A stretch of 64,000 bases of DNA from Hymenopus coronatus (lineage: Eukaryota; Arthropoda; Insecta; Mantodea; Hymenopodidae), in assembly GCA_030762935.1 (NCBI GenBank), contig CM060900.1, forward strand, positions 390,412,632 to 390,476,631, given 5' to 3'. Within the stretch, counting starts at the first letter, position 1; each line of letters begins with the position of its first letter. Positions 22,950 to 34,249 of the stretch are shown one piece after another. The translations under genes were made by a program, and so were the position numbers. The notes beneath the pieces were generated by a model that worked only from the letters and a program-made list of their open reading frames with translations, had not been told where the DNA came from and made no database searches.

Positions 22950-23192
22950 GATTTTTAACGTCCTTTATATTTTGGAGTTATACTGTTCACAAATACACAC
23001 ACAAACACACACAAACAGACTGACGTACATAGACAGAAACCTTTTTCAAAACACCTTTCATGGGTTCAGGAGACCTCAAAACATGTATTCCGGCGACATT
23101 GTAGTATCAAATTTTTGGATGCAATACAACATATGTTCATACTATCATGTGATGTGTACATACGTGCTAGAGAAAGTAATAAGTGTCGTTAA
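22950..23192 (+). mobile_element. Family A repeat, copy A5 (right third only)
   Basis: Begins at 'ggagttatactgttcac', has a CA-rich slot ('acacacacaaacacacac'), 'catgtattccggcgaca', 'aatttttggatgcaatacaac', and ends at 'gctagagaaagtaataag'. The left two thirds are missing. Confidence 0.75.
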
Positions 23193-23219
23193 CAAATATG
23201 AAACATTGCGGTATTTAAG

Positions 23220-23600
23220 TTACATTGAGAGGAGAAAATGAAAAGAAAGTTGCAGATTGAAACTTAGGAGGAGAGAGAGAGAGAGATGAAAAGGGAAAGA
23301 AAGAGGGAATGAGACGTAATGAGAAAGTGATAGAGAGACAATAACCTCCCTGTTTAATGCATTAGTGCGGTTCTTTTGTTTTATCATAAAATTGTCCGTG
23401 ACATGCAGCACTTCGGCCAAACGTTTCACCTCATTCAGAGTGCTGGGAATTTGTGCTCGGCGTGCAGTGACATCCTCTCTCAGTTGGCTGTTATGCAGGC
23501 GGATGGGACATAAGAACAACATGTTCACCCTCAGGCATCTGAAAAGCAATATCCGCCAGCAAATGACCGTCATTTCTCATACGGAATTATGCTGTGTAAT
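23220..23600 (-). other. Short unexplained open frame, possible exon or element remnant
   Basis: The minus strand is open for 117 codons. The half at 23350-23573 is less simple in composition and encodes QLREDVTARRAQIPSTLNEV and then KRLAEVLHVTDNFM, plausibly helical. The other half is a purine-rich tract translating to a Ser/Leu-rich run. No family was recognised. It could be an exon, a decayed element or chance. Confidence 0.2.
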
Positions 23601-24004
23601 GGGAATTTCATAATGAGCTGTAACTGTTTGGAAAATGAGGGCAGCAAATTTTAGAAACCTTTTTTCATCATTTGGCCAAGTAAATTAAAAAGACCAGATT
23701 AATTAAGAGCTTCTATAATTGCCCGCCTGGTATTAAAACCATTAGGATTACCCTGCTATAAATTGGCACAGTTCTGCACGTCGTGTGTTACATATAACCA
23801 TGTTCTTGACAGGCTGAGCGATTTTCTATTAGCTATATTTAAATGCAAGTTTTTAAAAATTCGCATTAACAATTGTAACTAGTTCTGTTTTTGTGTTGAA
23901 TATTTTATACAAATCTGCACTAATTTTGAGATATTTTCCGGGTAGAATTAATGAGTAATGACATGACTAAAAATAAAAATGAAAGGTAACTAAAGCAGCA
24001 TTAA

Positions 24005-24620
24005 TGTTAGAACCCCCGTTTTCATATTCAAAATTTTCCATTTCAAATCAATGCGTGAATAGAATCAAATATCACATATCAGACATCAGCCAACTGCAGC
24101 ATACAAGTTGTGACACTTTTATTGTTCATAGTTGTCCTTCTGTCTGCTATAACTAAGTTATACATGGAGAAAAATCTCTCGTAGTCAGCATTTGATGTCG
24201 CTATTCAAAGGCACTGAGAGGACTTTTTACATAAAACGTGTTGTTACTACATCTAATTTGTTACTATGGCTTAGCTGTTCAAGAATGACACAAAGTTCTT
24301 TATGAGATAGAAGCAAATCAGAATTAATAAAGTTAGTTTGAAGTGAATTTAATTGCTAAAATTCTGCCATTACATTATTTAAATCATCGATAGCTGATTT
24401 AGTAAGTAGCTTTGAATGCTCAAAACATAATCTAAGGTTTTTTTTATTATATCATCAGTTTCTTTTGTCATAATGAGTTTCAATTTTAAGTCTTTGGACA
24501 GCAAAATTTTAAATTGACCTCTACTGTATCTCTAGCATTGCAATCCATGCCTTCTGCAAGCAAAGTGGCCACTCTAATATTGCACATTTGGCTCTCAATG
24601 AGTTAACTCGTAATAAAACA
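24005..24620 (-). pseudogene. hAT-like transposase remnant, C-terminal dimerisation region
   Basis: On the minus strand, 24079-24200 encodes SNADYERFFSMYNLV followed by IADRRTTMNNKSVTTCMLQL and then a stop. The S-N-A-D-x-E-R-x-F-S core is the hallmark of the C-terminal dimerisation region of hAT-superfamily transposases and of domesticated relatives. Further upstream on the same strand (24480-24600) is QMCNIRVATLLAEGMDCNAR in another frame, with stops and frame changes between. The element is therefore inactive. Terminal inverted repeats were not located. The family is known to cut and paste with 8-bp target duplications; membership here rests on the motif only. Confidence 0.65.
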
Positions 24621-25640
24621 AAGTGATAATAATTCAATAATTATTGTTAGAATTTAAATAATTTTCAATAACAATGTATTGAAATTCTAATATTGGATAT
24701 GTTATAGCCTGTAATTTTTATAAATAACATTTGTTCTTGCTTGGCACCTTGTTTTAGTATTTTGTGAATATTGTAACCGCTAACTTCTTCTTGTTGAAAT
24801 TCTAAACATGGTTTCATAATTGTTGAATTAAGGTTTCATTTTTATAAACTGAAATAAGTGCACATTTTTCTGTGCAAAATAAAAAATGAAACATTTCTTA
24901 TTTTTCGCCAAAAAGAAATGGTTCTCAAAAGCATGAGAAATGTCCAACAAGTCCAAAAAATAAGATATATATAATTTCCAAATTATTACAAATGCAAAAA
25001 ATATATTTTTCTAATTTAATAACTTTCTCGTTTATCATTAATAACAAAACCTCTTGCATATGGTTGTATTTAACATTACACATGCGAGTTTTATAAATGA
25101 ATAGAATGGGAGAAATACGGTAAAACTGTCCTACCAGCATAAAAAAGAGTTGTAACCTCAAGAAGACACTGGTGAATATTTGTATTTTCTTTGGTATTCT
25201 AACATAACTTGTATGATACATTCAAAGACGCAGTTGTTTATAATATTGCAGACTCTACAAACAGCATTAGACCAATTACTATACATTTATAAATATTGTC
25301 TATATGTTTAAGTGCGTTAAATATAAAATATATGACGCCTAACTATTAATCATTTAATAAAAGAATGTAACTTAATTTCCAAATTTATGATTCAAAGCAC
25401 TCTGAATAGGTTTTTCCCCTATACCCCATTCACAGTTAATTAAACATTTTATTATAAAAAGTAAATACACTTCGAAAAACCCGCGACATTGGGTTTATAG
25501 CATTCTTTATAATAAAGATTAAACTAATTCAAACAAAATCTATTCACAATTTCATTTGATCTCTTACCGAAAAGTGTATGTGAAAATTGTAATAGAGATT
25601 AAGCTTATAAAATCTTTGAAATTAAAGAGCGGGGAGAAGT
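24621..25640. other. Unassigned AT-rich DNA
   Basis: A 98-codon minus frame at 24925-25221 is rich in I, F, L and K, as expected by chance in such DNA. Nothing else was seen. Confidence 0.4.
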
Positions 25641-25854
25641 AGTGGTATTTCCTTTATATGAAGTTGGGCAAAGGGCATCGTTACGTTTCCATGACCGGAT
25701 TTGAATTTCTAGTTCGTGAACTCGCCACTCTGCACCTTGATGACGAGGGATCAGCTTGTCGCCCACAGACTACAGGCCGAAATCACGACTTGCGGACGCG
25801 AAATGGTGGGAAATTTTGCCAAGGAACATTCTTCTTTCAAGGTATGGTGGTTCT

Positions 25855-26025
25855 TTTGCGTACAAATAAATATTACATGGGACTGCCGGCTTTACTTCCC
25901 TTCCGAAAGTAGCCATAATAAAGAGTTTTACGTCCGAAAAAATAAGCCATCACTCTCCACCAAGATTGAACCCGCAATCTAGGGTTTTAGAGGTAACCAC
26001 TGCACCAAGGAGAGCTAAAAAGTGG
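25855..26025 (-). mobile_element. tRNA-headed repeat, family E, inverted diverged copy
   Basis: The plus strand reads 'ggctttacttcccttccgaa', 'ataaagagttttacgtccg' and 'ccaccaagattgaacccgc', then 'gaggtaaccactgcaccaag'. These are the reverse of the E head and first half. Just to the left, 25655-25850 is a GC-richer segment with an 84-codon plus frame and no recognised family. Confidence 0.5.
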
Positions 26026-26029
26026 GCAA

Positions 26030-27340
26030 CACCAACCTAAAAATTCAAATCACTAGGTTCAACAATATACATTGTGTTTGAATCAGCCGACCAAAGCAAA
26101 AGAAATGGAAACAACTTCCTGAGAATATTCATCGCGCGCGTCATTATATTCATTTTTGATATGACATATTTCTCCCGGAGTCTGAACTTAACACACAGCT
26201 AGAACCTTTCACCATAGGTGGTACCGAAGACATACAACGCCACGGCGTGTTAGGAAATATTTAGAAATATGGCAATAGATATCCTGGAAACGGTGTTTTA
26301 AGTAAACTTCAACTATATGAAGCTACAAAGTCTAATCCAAACATCAGAACGATAACCAACCCGTGGAAAACACTAAAATAGAGTTACATCTAATGCAATG
26401 ACATCAATTTAAGACACACTTTTCAATACTGTGCGCCCGTGAATGAATACCGGTTTAATCAAGGGACCCGATGAGATTTCTTACTAAATGTTCTTCTTCT
26501 TAGGTGAAATTGAAATGCTTTTTGCATTTAGGCTCCTTTGCTGACTTCGTATTTATTTTATATTTTCATTCATATCAATAGCGTGTGCTTAAATAACCGA
26601 CGACACAGTTGCTTTTAAAATAGTATTAAAATATATTAAAATAAATAATACTTTCAATAACTATTTGCGACTACACAATAATTACCAATGAATAAATTAA
26701 GACAAAGATATCGGAGGCTTTGGAGGTTTTACGCTTCTATCTCTACGGCAGAGTTCAAAAGAAGCAAAGTGGTTGCATAAAACATTCACTTATTACTGCT
26801 TATGAAGTGCGGTTGATTGAAATTGCATACGTAACACAAAAGTTTACCCATTTCTCATAAGACTCGCTTGATTACACCTAAGTATTATCTCACTGTCGAC
26901 CACCCCTTTCAATCTATGCAGAATACATTAGAAAATTCTATAGGTGATTTTCTATGCCTGAAACTTCTAGGTTTTTTTTTTCTATTGTTTTTAATTACGA
27001 TTTCTTGAGTTCTTACTTCCATTAGACCACAATTCTCCCATCTTTCGTCAAATACACGTTCCTCTTAATGGAATGTCATGGTTTTCTTCTCCAAGTCCCA
27101 AAAAAGAAACCTTTTTCGCGTTTATGCTTCTCTTGGTAAAGTGTATATACAGCACTGCACCAGACGCCATTGGCTGTAGCTCTTGCAGTTCTTCGATCTC
27201 TTTAATAACCCTAGGGGAATATCGAGCATAATGCTTGGCTCTTCCATCAGGTATTGATAAGCATTAACAATCACCACAGAGCTGCATTATGAAGTTTATT
27301 TCATTTTATGTTTTAAATTAAAGAAGCATTATCAAAAATG
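26030..27340. other. Unassigned DNA with a 71-codon protein-like minus frame at 27048-27263
   Basis: The minus strand from 27263 down to a TGA at 27048-27050 is open and bounded upstream by TAA. It encodes LSIPDGRAKHYARYSPRVIK, then EIEELQELQPMASGAVLYIH and FTKRSINAKKVSFLGLGEEN. The composition is more protein-like than most frames here. No family was recognised, no initiator ATG is at the start, and splice sites are not convincing. It may be an exon fragment, an element remnant or chance. Confidence 0.2.
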
Positions 27341-27344
27341 TGAG

Positions 27345-28105
27345 GTTTTCCTTTCATATGACTTTCTCCACCTATTCTGCTACAAACTATTCCTACAAAA
27401 GCTTATTTTACTGTCTACTTTACCTAATTGAGATAGAGGTGAACAGAAATGGAATATTTACTCACTTGCTTATACGTAAAAAGCATATAAGGCAGAACAT
27501 TAGGATAAACTGATAGTTGCATCTTAAAATGCTAGTCGCTGTATGATGAATTGGTATGTCGTTCCTTTTGATTGGACCGGAGTAAAAAAAAAACTAATAA
27601 TGAATTCCCATTTGAGAAAAGTTTAGGTATTAGGACATTTATTCCATTAATATGAAATGTCTGGGAAATTTTTAACTCCACAAAAAATGTATCTGACAAA
27701 TTGTGTGCTTTAACCAGGTTTACGTGTTGTGTAGCAAGATGTTCTCTTTTTCTAAAGTTTCGGAGTTAAAAGTCATTCAGAACGAAGAGGACTTCAGAGG
27801 CTACTCCTAAAACATTCAAGTTATACATTTCATTTATCATTAATATATATATATATATTATCATTAATAAAAATTGTAAGGCCAATTTTAAGAAAATAGC
27901 ATTTTTAAAACATTTATAAACCTCTATAGGGAATTCTCGTCGCTCAGTAATATATAAGTATTTTTCTGTAAAGAGTCCTTTGCGGTGTGGCATTCTCTTG
28001 AAAAACTTCATGTTGCATCCTTGGAATATTCTGAACTTAAATATCGAATTTGGTATTTAATGGGCTCTTCGTTTTTGAGCTATGTTGTTCACACATACAT
28101 ATAAG
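27345..28105 (+). mobile_element. Family A repeat, copy A6 (right end missing)
   Basis: Runs from 'ctttcatatgactttctcc' through 'ggagttaaaagtcattcag', 'tcagaggctactcctaaaa', 'gaaaaacttcatgttgcatcc' and 'ttttgagctatgttgttcac' to the slot at about 28092-28115. There a CGCGCG run and then a minisatellite follow. The usual right third of the element is not seen after the minisatellite. Confidence 0.75.
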
Positions 28106-28590
28106 CGCGCGCGCGTGCTAGTAGGAAGGTGACTGGGGGCGACTGCTCGAAAGGTAGAAATCATCATAAGCAGGTGCCTGGAGAGAGAGTGCTCGGTAGG
28201 CACACAGACTGTAGCCAGGTGACTGGGGAGATACGTCTTGGAAGGCAGACTGGTTGGTAGGCAGGTAAATGGGGAGAGAGACTGCTCGGTAGGCACACAA
28301 ACTTGTAGCCAGGTGACTGGGGAGGTACGTCTTGGAAGGCAGACTGGTTGGTAGGCAAGTAAAGATTGCTCTGTAGGCACACAAACTTGTAGCCAGGTAA
28401 CTGGGAAGATTCGTCTTGGAAGGCAGACTGGTTGGTAGGCAGGTAAATGGGGAGAAAGACTGCCCGGAAGGCAAAATAGAAATCAGGTGTCGGGGGGACT
28501 GGGGAGAGACTGCTCCGAAAGCAAACACGTTAGCGGATGGGTGATGGGGAGGGACTGCTCGGAAGAGAGTCAGGCAAATATGCAGGTGAC
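28106..28590. repeat. Minisatellite, unit about 84-94 bp with a shorter internal sub-repeat
   Basis: Recurring words are 'gtagccaggtgactgggga' (starts at 28211, 28305 and 28389), 'acgtcttggaaggcagactg', 'gttggtaggcaggtaaatgg' and 'agactgctcggtaggcacac'. Spacing between the first three units is 94 and 84 bp. Flanks hold shorter degenerate units of roughly 30 bp built on 'ggtgactggggagagactgctcgg'. Two minus-strand frames of over 100 codons cross the array with repeated LPTSLPSKT and SLCAYRA; these are array artefacts unless shown otherwise. Confidence 0.9.
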
Positions 28591-28771
28591 TTTAGGAGAG
28601 AAGCCTGCGTTGGCCAATATTCAGACCACTGTACGAGTGGTAATATGAACAATGAATATGGGAAGCTTAGTATTGCATTGTGAGGAAGTGAGAAAAGTTC
28701 ATTGAAAGAAACTGAAATGAATACCTAGAGAGATGTGAAGCATATGAAAACACTTTTTGCTATTTTATACT

Positions 28772-28988
28772 GTTTAACGAGTGTTTTACTAGAATGGCAC
28801 CGCAGGCGTTGACACTGATGATACATGTAATGAAGATGGTGCACCGGTGGAATGCGGCGGCGGGGGAAACTAGGGAACCCGTAGAAAACCCGCCCCTCTG
28901 CCGCTTTGTCCACAAATCCCACATACGGTCACCTGGGATCAAACTCGGTGAGAAGTGAGTGGTCTAACCTCTAGGCCAAGACGCGGCC
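28772..28988 (-). mobile_element. tRNA-headed SINE, family B, inverted copy
   Basis: The plus strand reads the 3' end ('tgtttaacgagtgttttac'), 'gcaccggtggaatgcgg', 'gaaaacccgcccctctg' and 'ccgctttgtccacaaatccc', then the head ending at 'aagacgcggcc'. Full length and well kept. No clear target-site duplication. Confidence 0.85.
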
Positions 28989-28989
28989 T

Positions 28990-29290
28990 GAAGTGCTTAA
29001 GAATGAATGTTTAGGGAAAGAAACAAATAGAAATGTCAGTAGAAAGGTGAGGGAAATGAACTGGAGAACTGAATGAGAAGTAACTGTTTGCGAAGAGATT
29101 CATTGGAAGAAATGTTAAACTCTCCAAGGCCGTAAAGTATGATAGATGATAAACAATTACCTACAAAAATTGTTTATGTTAGGAAAGAATGGAAGATCGG
29201 AAGTCAGGTATTCGGTAGGATCCACCATTTGTCGGAAAATTATATTGTATTGTTTGCTCAACCGAGTTTATTCAATTTAACAACAACAAC

Positions 29291-29325
<35 letters not shown>

Positions 29326-32075
29326 TAGAATTTACAGTTCTTTTGTTTCTTATTGAACTTTGAAGTAACGAAAAGTGCAAGACGACATGCCAAATTTCTA
29401 TCTTCCATCTCTTCCATCCTAGAAGTATCTAACATCTCCATTCCACAAATTGTTTTGATCAGCAATTCTCCATCCTCAAATGCACACTTATTCCTATAAC
29501 CCCTGAGGTGAATGTCAATGAAGTCTCGATTACTTTTAACTGTTGGCTATAACATCAGTGTTTTATATCAAACATATAAACATATACGGGATTAAAGAGT
29601 AATACCATTGAAATACCATGTTACTTATTAAACCATAAGAAGCCAAGGAGTTCATAACTCCTGACTTTTCGGCGTCCACTTAAAGGATATTTCTCAGCAA
29701 CAAATTAGTTGAGACATTAATGTTTAAAAACCAGTAACTGATTTTTAAAGAAATAGTTTATTTATGTTAGTTTGAAACCCATTGTCCCCCATATTATAAA
29801 TTCCAAATGATCAGAAGTTTTGCTGAAATGAAGTTCTGCGTCTAGTCGTGCTTAAGTTATACAGTCCTCCTTTATAATAATGGAAATCAGCACTTTAATA
29901 GCCTAAGCATAAGTTTTGTCAGTTACAAATAGTCAGTATACGGTATTGCAAAATCTGAACATCCATATATGACGTATTTATTTGCACTATCGCCATCCAG
30001 TTCATCGAGATCTTACACACGACATTATAAAGTTCAAACTGTGTGTTAATCTCTTTTGAACCAGTGGGGCTTGCAGCTGGACAGTGGGCACGTATAACAC
30101 AAAACACACTCTCAAACTTCACAAGATGCGGGTTCCAGTCCAACAAGGGGCTTGCCCCTAATCGATATTTTGGTTGCAGCCCCTATCCGTCGATCCGTGT
30201 GCTCTAACGGGCCAGCTCCCAGCAAAGATAACTTGATTTGGTCCGTATAGAGAGAAAGTCATTGGGAGTACTTTTATTCATACCAATCTCTCTGGCGCAG
30301 AGCAAGTTAATCCGATATTTTCAGTACCTCACGGTTGCAGTTAGTGATACCAAACTAGTCTTAGTTCTCTATACTAGACTTGAACTACTGTTATTCCAAC
30401 TATTCGAAGATGATATTTCTACAAAAATAAGTATTTTGATGCCTAAGAACAAATAATGAACAAACGAAAAGTGTCTATGCCCACGCAGATGTTTGAAATA
30501 CGAAAAGTAGTATAGGCATCATTGATGTTCTTTCAGCGGATTCCAGACCAAACTTCACTTGCACCAACAAACTTTTTTGTAGCAGAACTTTTCTTCTTTT
30601 TATTAAAACATTCTAACAACTTTAATGAACTATAACATGTCAGACATGCATATGCAATACAGGAGAGGTGTGTCTATTCTGTCCATTATTGTCAAGTTGC
30701 ATTAACTTAGAAATAGTTAAAGATATACACAGCTGTTAGATGTTCCAGACGTGTGATTAAAAATGTACGTAAAAGAAAGGTTTTGTTACATTAAATAGTA
30801 TTGTGTATTTAAGGGGATGGAACTATAAATTGAATGAACATCTGGGAAAAACAATCATTTGATTTGTTTGGTCAAAAACATCTCAAAGTCTATGGTTCCA
30901 AACAAACTTTCACGCGTATATTACAACGCATTATCCTTAACTGAAGCAAACGAGTTATTGGATTTAATGGACGATTCCTCTGGGTTTTTAAAACAATTTC
31001 TTTGAACTGAGTGTGGAAAATTGTATTTCTATTCCCCCAATATATTTTATATACAGACATTTCTGAGTCAAACAACTAAAACTTTTGTATAACTTTTCTG
31101 TACTGCTTAGATTTTTGAGTAAATAGTTTTTAAAGAAGTATGCACGTTCATAAAATATGTATAAACTTAGAATGAGAGTTTAATAAGTTATTTGTTTTGA
31201 AGCAAAATTAGCGCAAAAGACTATGTGATAGGTTTACCATGGTCAATTGAATGTCGCAGGCATAGTAATAAATATGGATTTTAATACTTTCTGATGTGGA
31301 ATATTTTGAATATTATCATAACTTATTTCTCTTATTTCTAAAAGTAACAGCTTGCAGAAAAACTAAGCATGTATGCAGAGGTTGCATAAAGTCCTTTAAA
31401 GCTTATGTAAGACTAACTGGTGGGGGAGTTACTTTTTTAGATTTATATCTTCCAACTTTGTTTCTCGTGAGTTCCTGATTCGCATAAATCGACCTTGTTT
31501 CACCAACAGCTCTTATCATTGCTTACTGTATGGGGAATTGTACTCAAAACCCTGATAGCTTACAAAAGGAATGCGTAATATGTAGAAAATATATTAATTG
31601 TAAAGCCTAGAGAAAGTGGTGTTTTAACTTCAAATCAGTTTTTTTTCTATCTTGTTTTTATTCAACTCGTTTGTGGGCACATGCAATAAAACAGAATATG
31701 GATAACTGCAGCAGGAATTAAAGGCAATAAAATGTAACATTTCAGTTATGGAAGCAGAAGCTGTTCAAACTGAGTGTTTTTACATGCTCGCAACAATGGC
31801 GACAAATCATTCCCTTCCAACTTCTCCCTCTTCTCAAGCGACAAGCAATAAATCCTACTCTGTATAGAATTGGTCTCGCTTGTACCATACAATTTCTTTA
31901 CTTTAAATTCGACTGCTGCATGTTTCTGAGTGGACGATCACTAAGTTCCCTCTGATAAAACTAATGTGTTATTTTTAATTATCCATAGTATTATGGGAAT
32001 AGAACTGCAGTACATTAACGTTATCTACGCACACCACAATCTTGATGATTGTCATGAGTGAATGCTTGTCACATG
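28990..32075. other. Unassigned AT-rich DNA with one small microsatellite
   Basis: A (AAC)(AAT)n run lies at 29281-29324. A short GC-richer patch at 30050-30220 contains 'gatgcgggttccagtcc', which is weakly tRNA-like. No coding domain was recognised in the 60-75 codon frames of this stretch. Confidence 0.4.
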
Positions 32076-32079
32076 GAAT

Positions 32080-32445
32080 CAAGCAAGAGTGTTCCGCGAT
32101 CACGTGCGAAGAGCACAATCGGGAAGTCCTGGGTTCGAATCCTAGGGCCAACAATTTTGACTAAGAGTTTTTCGGGATATCCCTGGTTGTCGTGGTGAAT
32201 GATGGTGTTTCTCTTCTATTACGAATTTCCTTTCCCATTATTCGGTTCTGATTGCAGTGTTGGTCGGTGTCGGACAGATGGTACAGAAATTTACTCGCTG
32301 AGAATCCCTCTCGGCCCTGCCTTCTCTGAACCGTCTCAGATGGGTCGAGCTCCCCTCGGTTCCGCCACAGGGAAGCCTTTTCTGAGCAACATGCTAGTGT
32401 GACCAGGTAATTAGACTTGGATCCATTTGGGATCTCTGCGCGTCT
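32080..32445 (+). mobile_element. tRNA-headed repeat, family D copy
   Basis: B-box-like 'cctgggttcgaatcctaggg', then 'gagtttttcgggatatccctgg', 'ttctattacgaatttccttt', 'cctgccttctctgaaccgtc' and 'gggaagccttttctgagcaa'. The 138-codon minus frame at 32161-32577 is antisense to this repeat and is not called as a gene. Confidence 0.65.
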
Positions 32446-32549
32446 CTCTCTCTGCAGGTTTTGTTCCCTTTGTACTAAGTATATCGAGCTGCGAATTTTT
32501 ACGTGCAAATCATACCACATTCGTACCCAAACAGAAACATACACCTCGA

Positions 32550-32893
32550 GGTACGTAGATAATTTACAGATCTGCAATCCTGAAATACACGAACCACTAG
32601 AGGATCTCGACTTGTTTTGGGGAGCCTATGAGAATGTGGCGTAACCCTACACTTGGATAATTGTATATTCTTGCAACTTCAGTAAACATTTCAGGATATG
32701 TAATTTCAAGCGACAACATATCACCTGATAACGAACACGTTGAAGCGGTATTAAACATTCTTCACCCCAAGAATACAAAGCAAGTAAAGAGGTTTCTAAC
32801 TGAATTTGGTTATAAGGGTCACATTCTCTTAAATTATGCTCCTCTCAGGCCACTGTTGGTGGAAAATACAAGTTGTCGGTGGTTCAGAATTTG
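32550..32893 (+). pseudogene. Ty3/Gypsy reverse-transcriptase remnant
   Basis: From 32552 the plus strand encodes YVDNLQICNPEIHEPLEDLD. This aligns with the catalytic Y-[LV]-D-D motif and following E-H-L-x-H-L region of Gypsy-type RT, with the second catalytic D changed to N. The frame ends at TAA (32642-32644). In another frame, 32681-32890 encodes ISGYVISSDNISPDNEHVEA, then LNILHPKNTKQVKRFLTEFG and ending in NTSCRW. This matches the family pattern L-G-x-V-I-S-x-x-G-I-x-x-D-P-x-K-V-x-A-V, P-x-N-x-K-x-V-x-x-F-L-G and x-W. The catalytic change, stop and frameshift show it is dead. No LTRs or integrase were found nearby. Confidence 0.75.
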
Positions 32894-32894
32894 A

Positions 32895-33595
32895 GGAATT
32901 CATGTTCCACCATTTCAAGAATCTGTATGGTAATACCTAAACACATACATGTCCAAGAAAGAAACTACAATTTCTGCAGTACCGGCACAATTAGTCAGTT
33001 AAATTAACTTTAAAATTGGAATATTGCTTTCAACTCTTATTCAGGATAGTTTTATTTGATAAATTATAGCCTAGAAGTGTTATCATAGTTTACCATAAAC
33101 TTAGTTAACTTTGCCCTCATTCGATTACTTTTTCCCAACTTAAGAGAATATATTGTTTTATAATATGCCATATATTTTTAAAATGTATATTCTGCACAAT
33201 AGGTAAATCGGAATTATTGCTGTCATATTATAATAGAGCAACCCTAAACTTGTAGAAAACTATTAACTTTCAGTTTGTGACACCAACACCATGAACCCCA
33301 CAATCTTAAAAGCACCACTTCTTCCTAATGTTGAGTCTCCCCAGTACATAGGAGTAATAATGCACTATAGTTTGTATTGGATGCATAGTAAATTAACAAG
33401 TATTTTGAAAATTACACTTTTTATTTATTGTGCAAACAATATAAGATATTATGAATTATTGGTCTCACATAATAGGGGGCTCAAAATTGGAGAAATCCGA
33501 TGTTTTCAAGATTATGGTGCTAACGGTGGTGCTTATGGTACTGAAATGTATAACCTTAAAATCACTAGATTTCCCAAATTTTTTAGTTTCTCTAT
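32895..33595. other. Unassigned AT-rich DNA
   Basis: Frames of 65-102 codons at 33291-33648 have no domain signature. Confidence 0.35.
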
Positions 33596-33599
33596 GTAG

Positions 33600-34090
33600 T
33601 ATGAGAGCAGTAATTCCAAATTCCACATTGGATATACTTCTAATATGACATATATAATAATACCTTTTTCAAATTTGGTGTAAAGTAACCGATTAAGGGG
33701 TCATAGGTCCAGTTTATGGTAAAATGTTCTATTACGTATTATGATAACACTGCCTGGCTAGGCCGCGCCGTGGCCGAGTGATTAGACCACTCGCCTCTGG
33801 GTTCGATCCCAGGCGATCGTATGTGACCTTTGTGGTGAACAAAGCGGCACATGGACGGGATTTCTCCAGGTTCTCCGGTTTCCCCCACCATCATATTTCA
33901 CTGGTGCTTCATCTTCATCCATGTATATTGTGCCATCGCCTGAGGTACCGTCTGTTGTAAAAGCGGGTGTTAAAGACTTTAAAAAAAAAAAAACTTGTTA
34001 GCTGCAGTTTATCAGATAAAATGATCCTGAACAAGAGTTTGATGAAATTTGAAAGTTAATTTACACAAACAAGTGTCTAGAGTTAGTGCC
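33600..34090 (-). repeat. Dispersed repeat family J, copy 3, interrupted by a SINE
   Basis: 33665-33757 matches 16370-16475 ('ccagtttatggtaaaatgtt' with ccaatttatgttaaaaggtt, and 'aacactgcctgg' with gacacttcctgg). After the SINE, 'gtttatcagataaaat' continues where copy 1 has 'gatttatcagttaatttt'. Boundaries are uncertain. Confidence 0.4.
33762..33992 (+). mobile_element. tRNA-headed SINE, family B, best-kept head
   Basis: The head is close to a tRNA: GGCCGCGCCGTGGCCGAGTG, then 'ttagaccactcgcctctggg' and 'ttcgatcccaggcgatcg', giving clear A and B boxes. The body and a poly(A) tail of about 13 A complete the element. It lies within a J-type repeat. A clear target-site duplication was not found. 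Confidence 0.9.
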
Positions 34091-34249
34091 ACTTCTGTAA
34101 TTTACACAGGTGCAGAAATGATGGAGAGGCATACTGTCCCAGCGCAAGCTAGATGGCAAACTGAGCTACATCCACTGAGACAAGCTCGCTAAATAAAGCA
34201 GAGCGCATAACTAGGGTAGGAGATAAGTGTCATCCTTAAGTTTATATGT

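Noticed and set aside
28118..28528. 136-codon proline/serine-rich minus frame
   Set aside because: Follows the minisatellite unit exactly; two overlapping frames are open and no start context or domain is present.
28106..28590. CRISPR-like array
   Set aside because: Units are directly adjacent with internal sub-repeats, no spacers and no cas genes, in an animal genome.
32161..32577. 138-codon minus-strand frame that could pass for a gene
   Set aside because: It is antisense to a D repeat whose blocks recur at 22, 45 and 61 kb, and it has no domain.
33762..33830. A functional tRNA gene
   Set aside because: The A and B boxes are good but the acceptor stem does not close and the unit continues into the family B SINE body.
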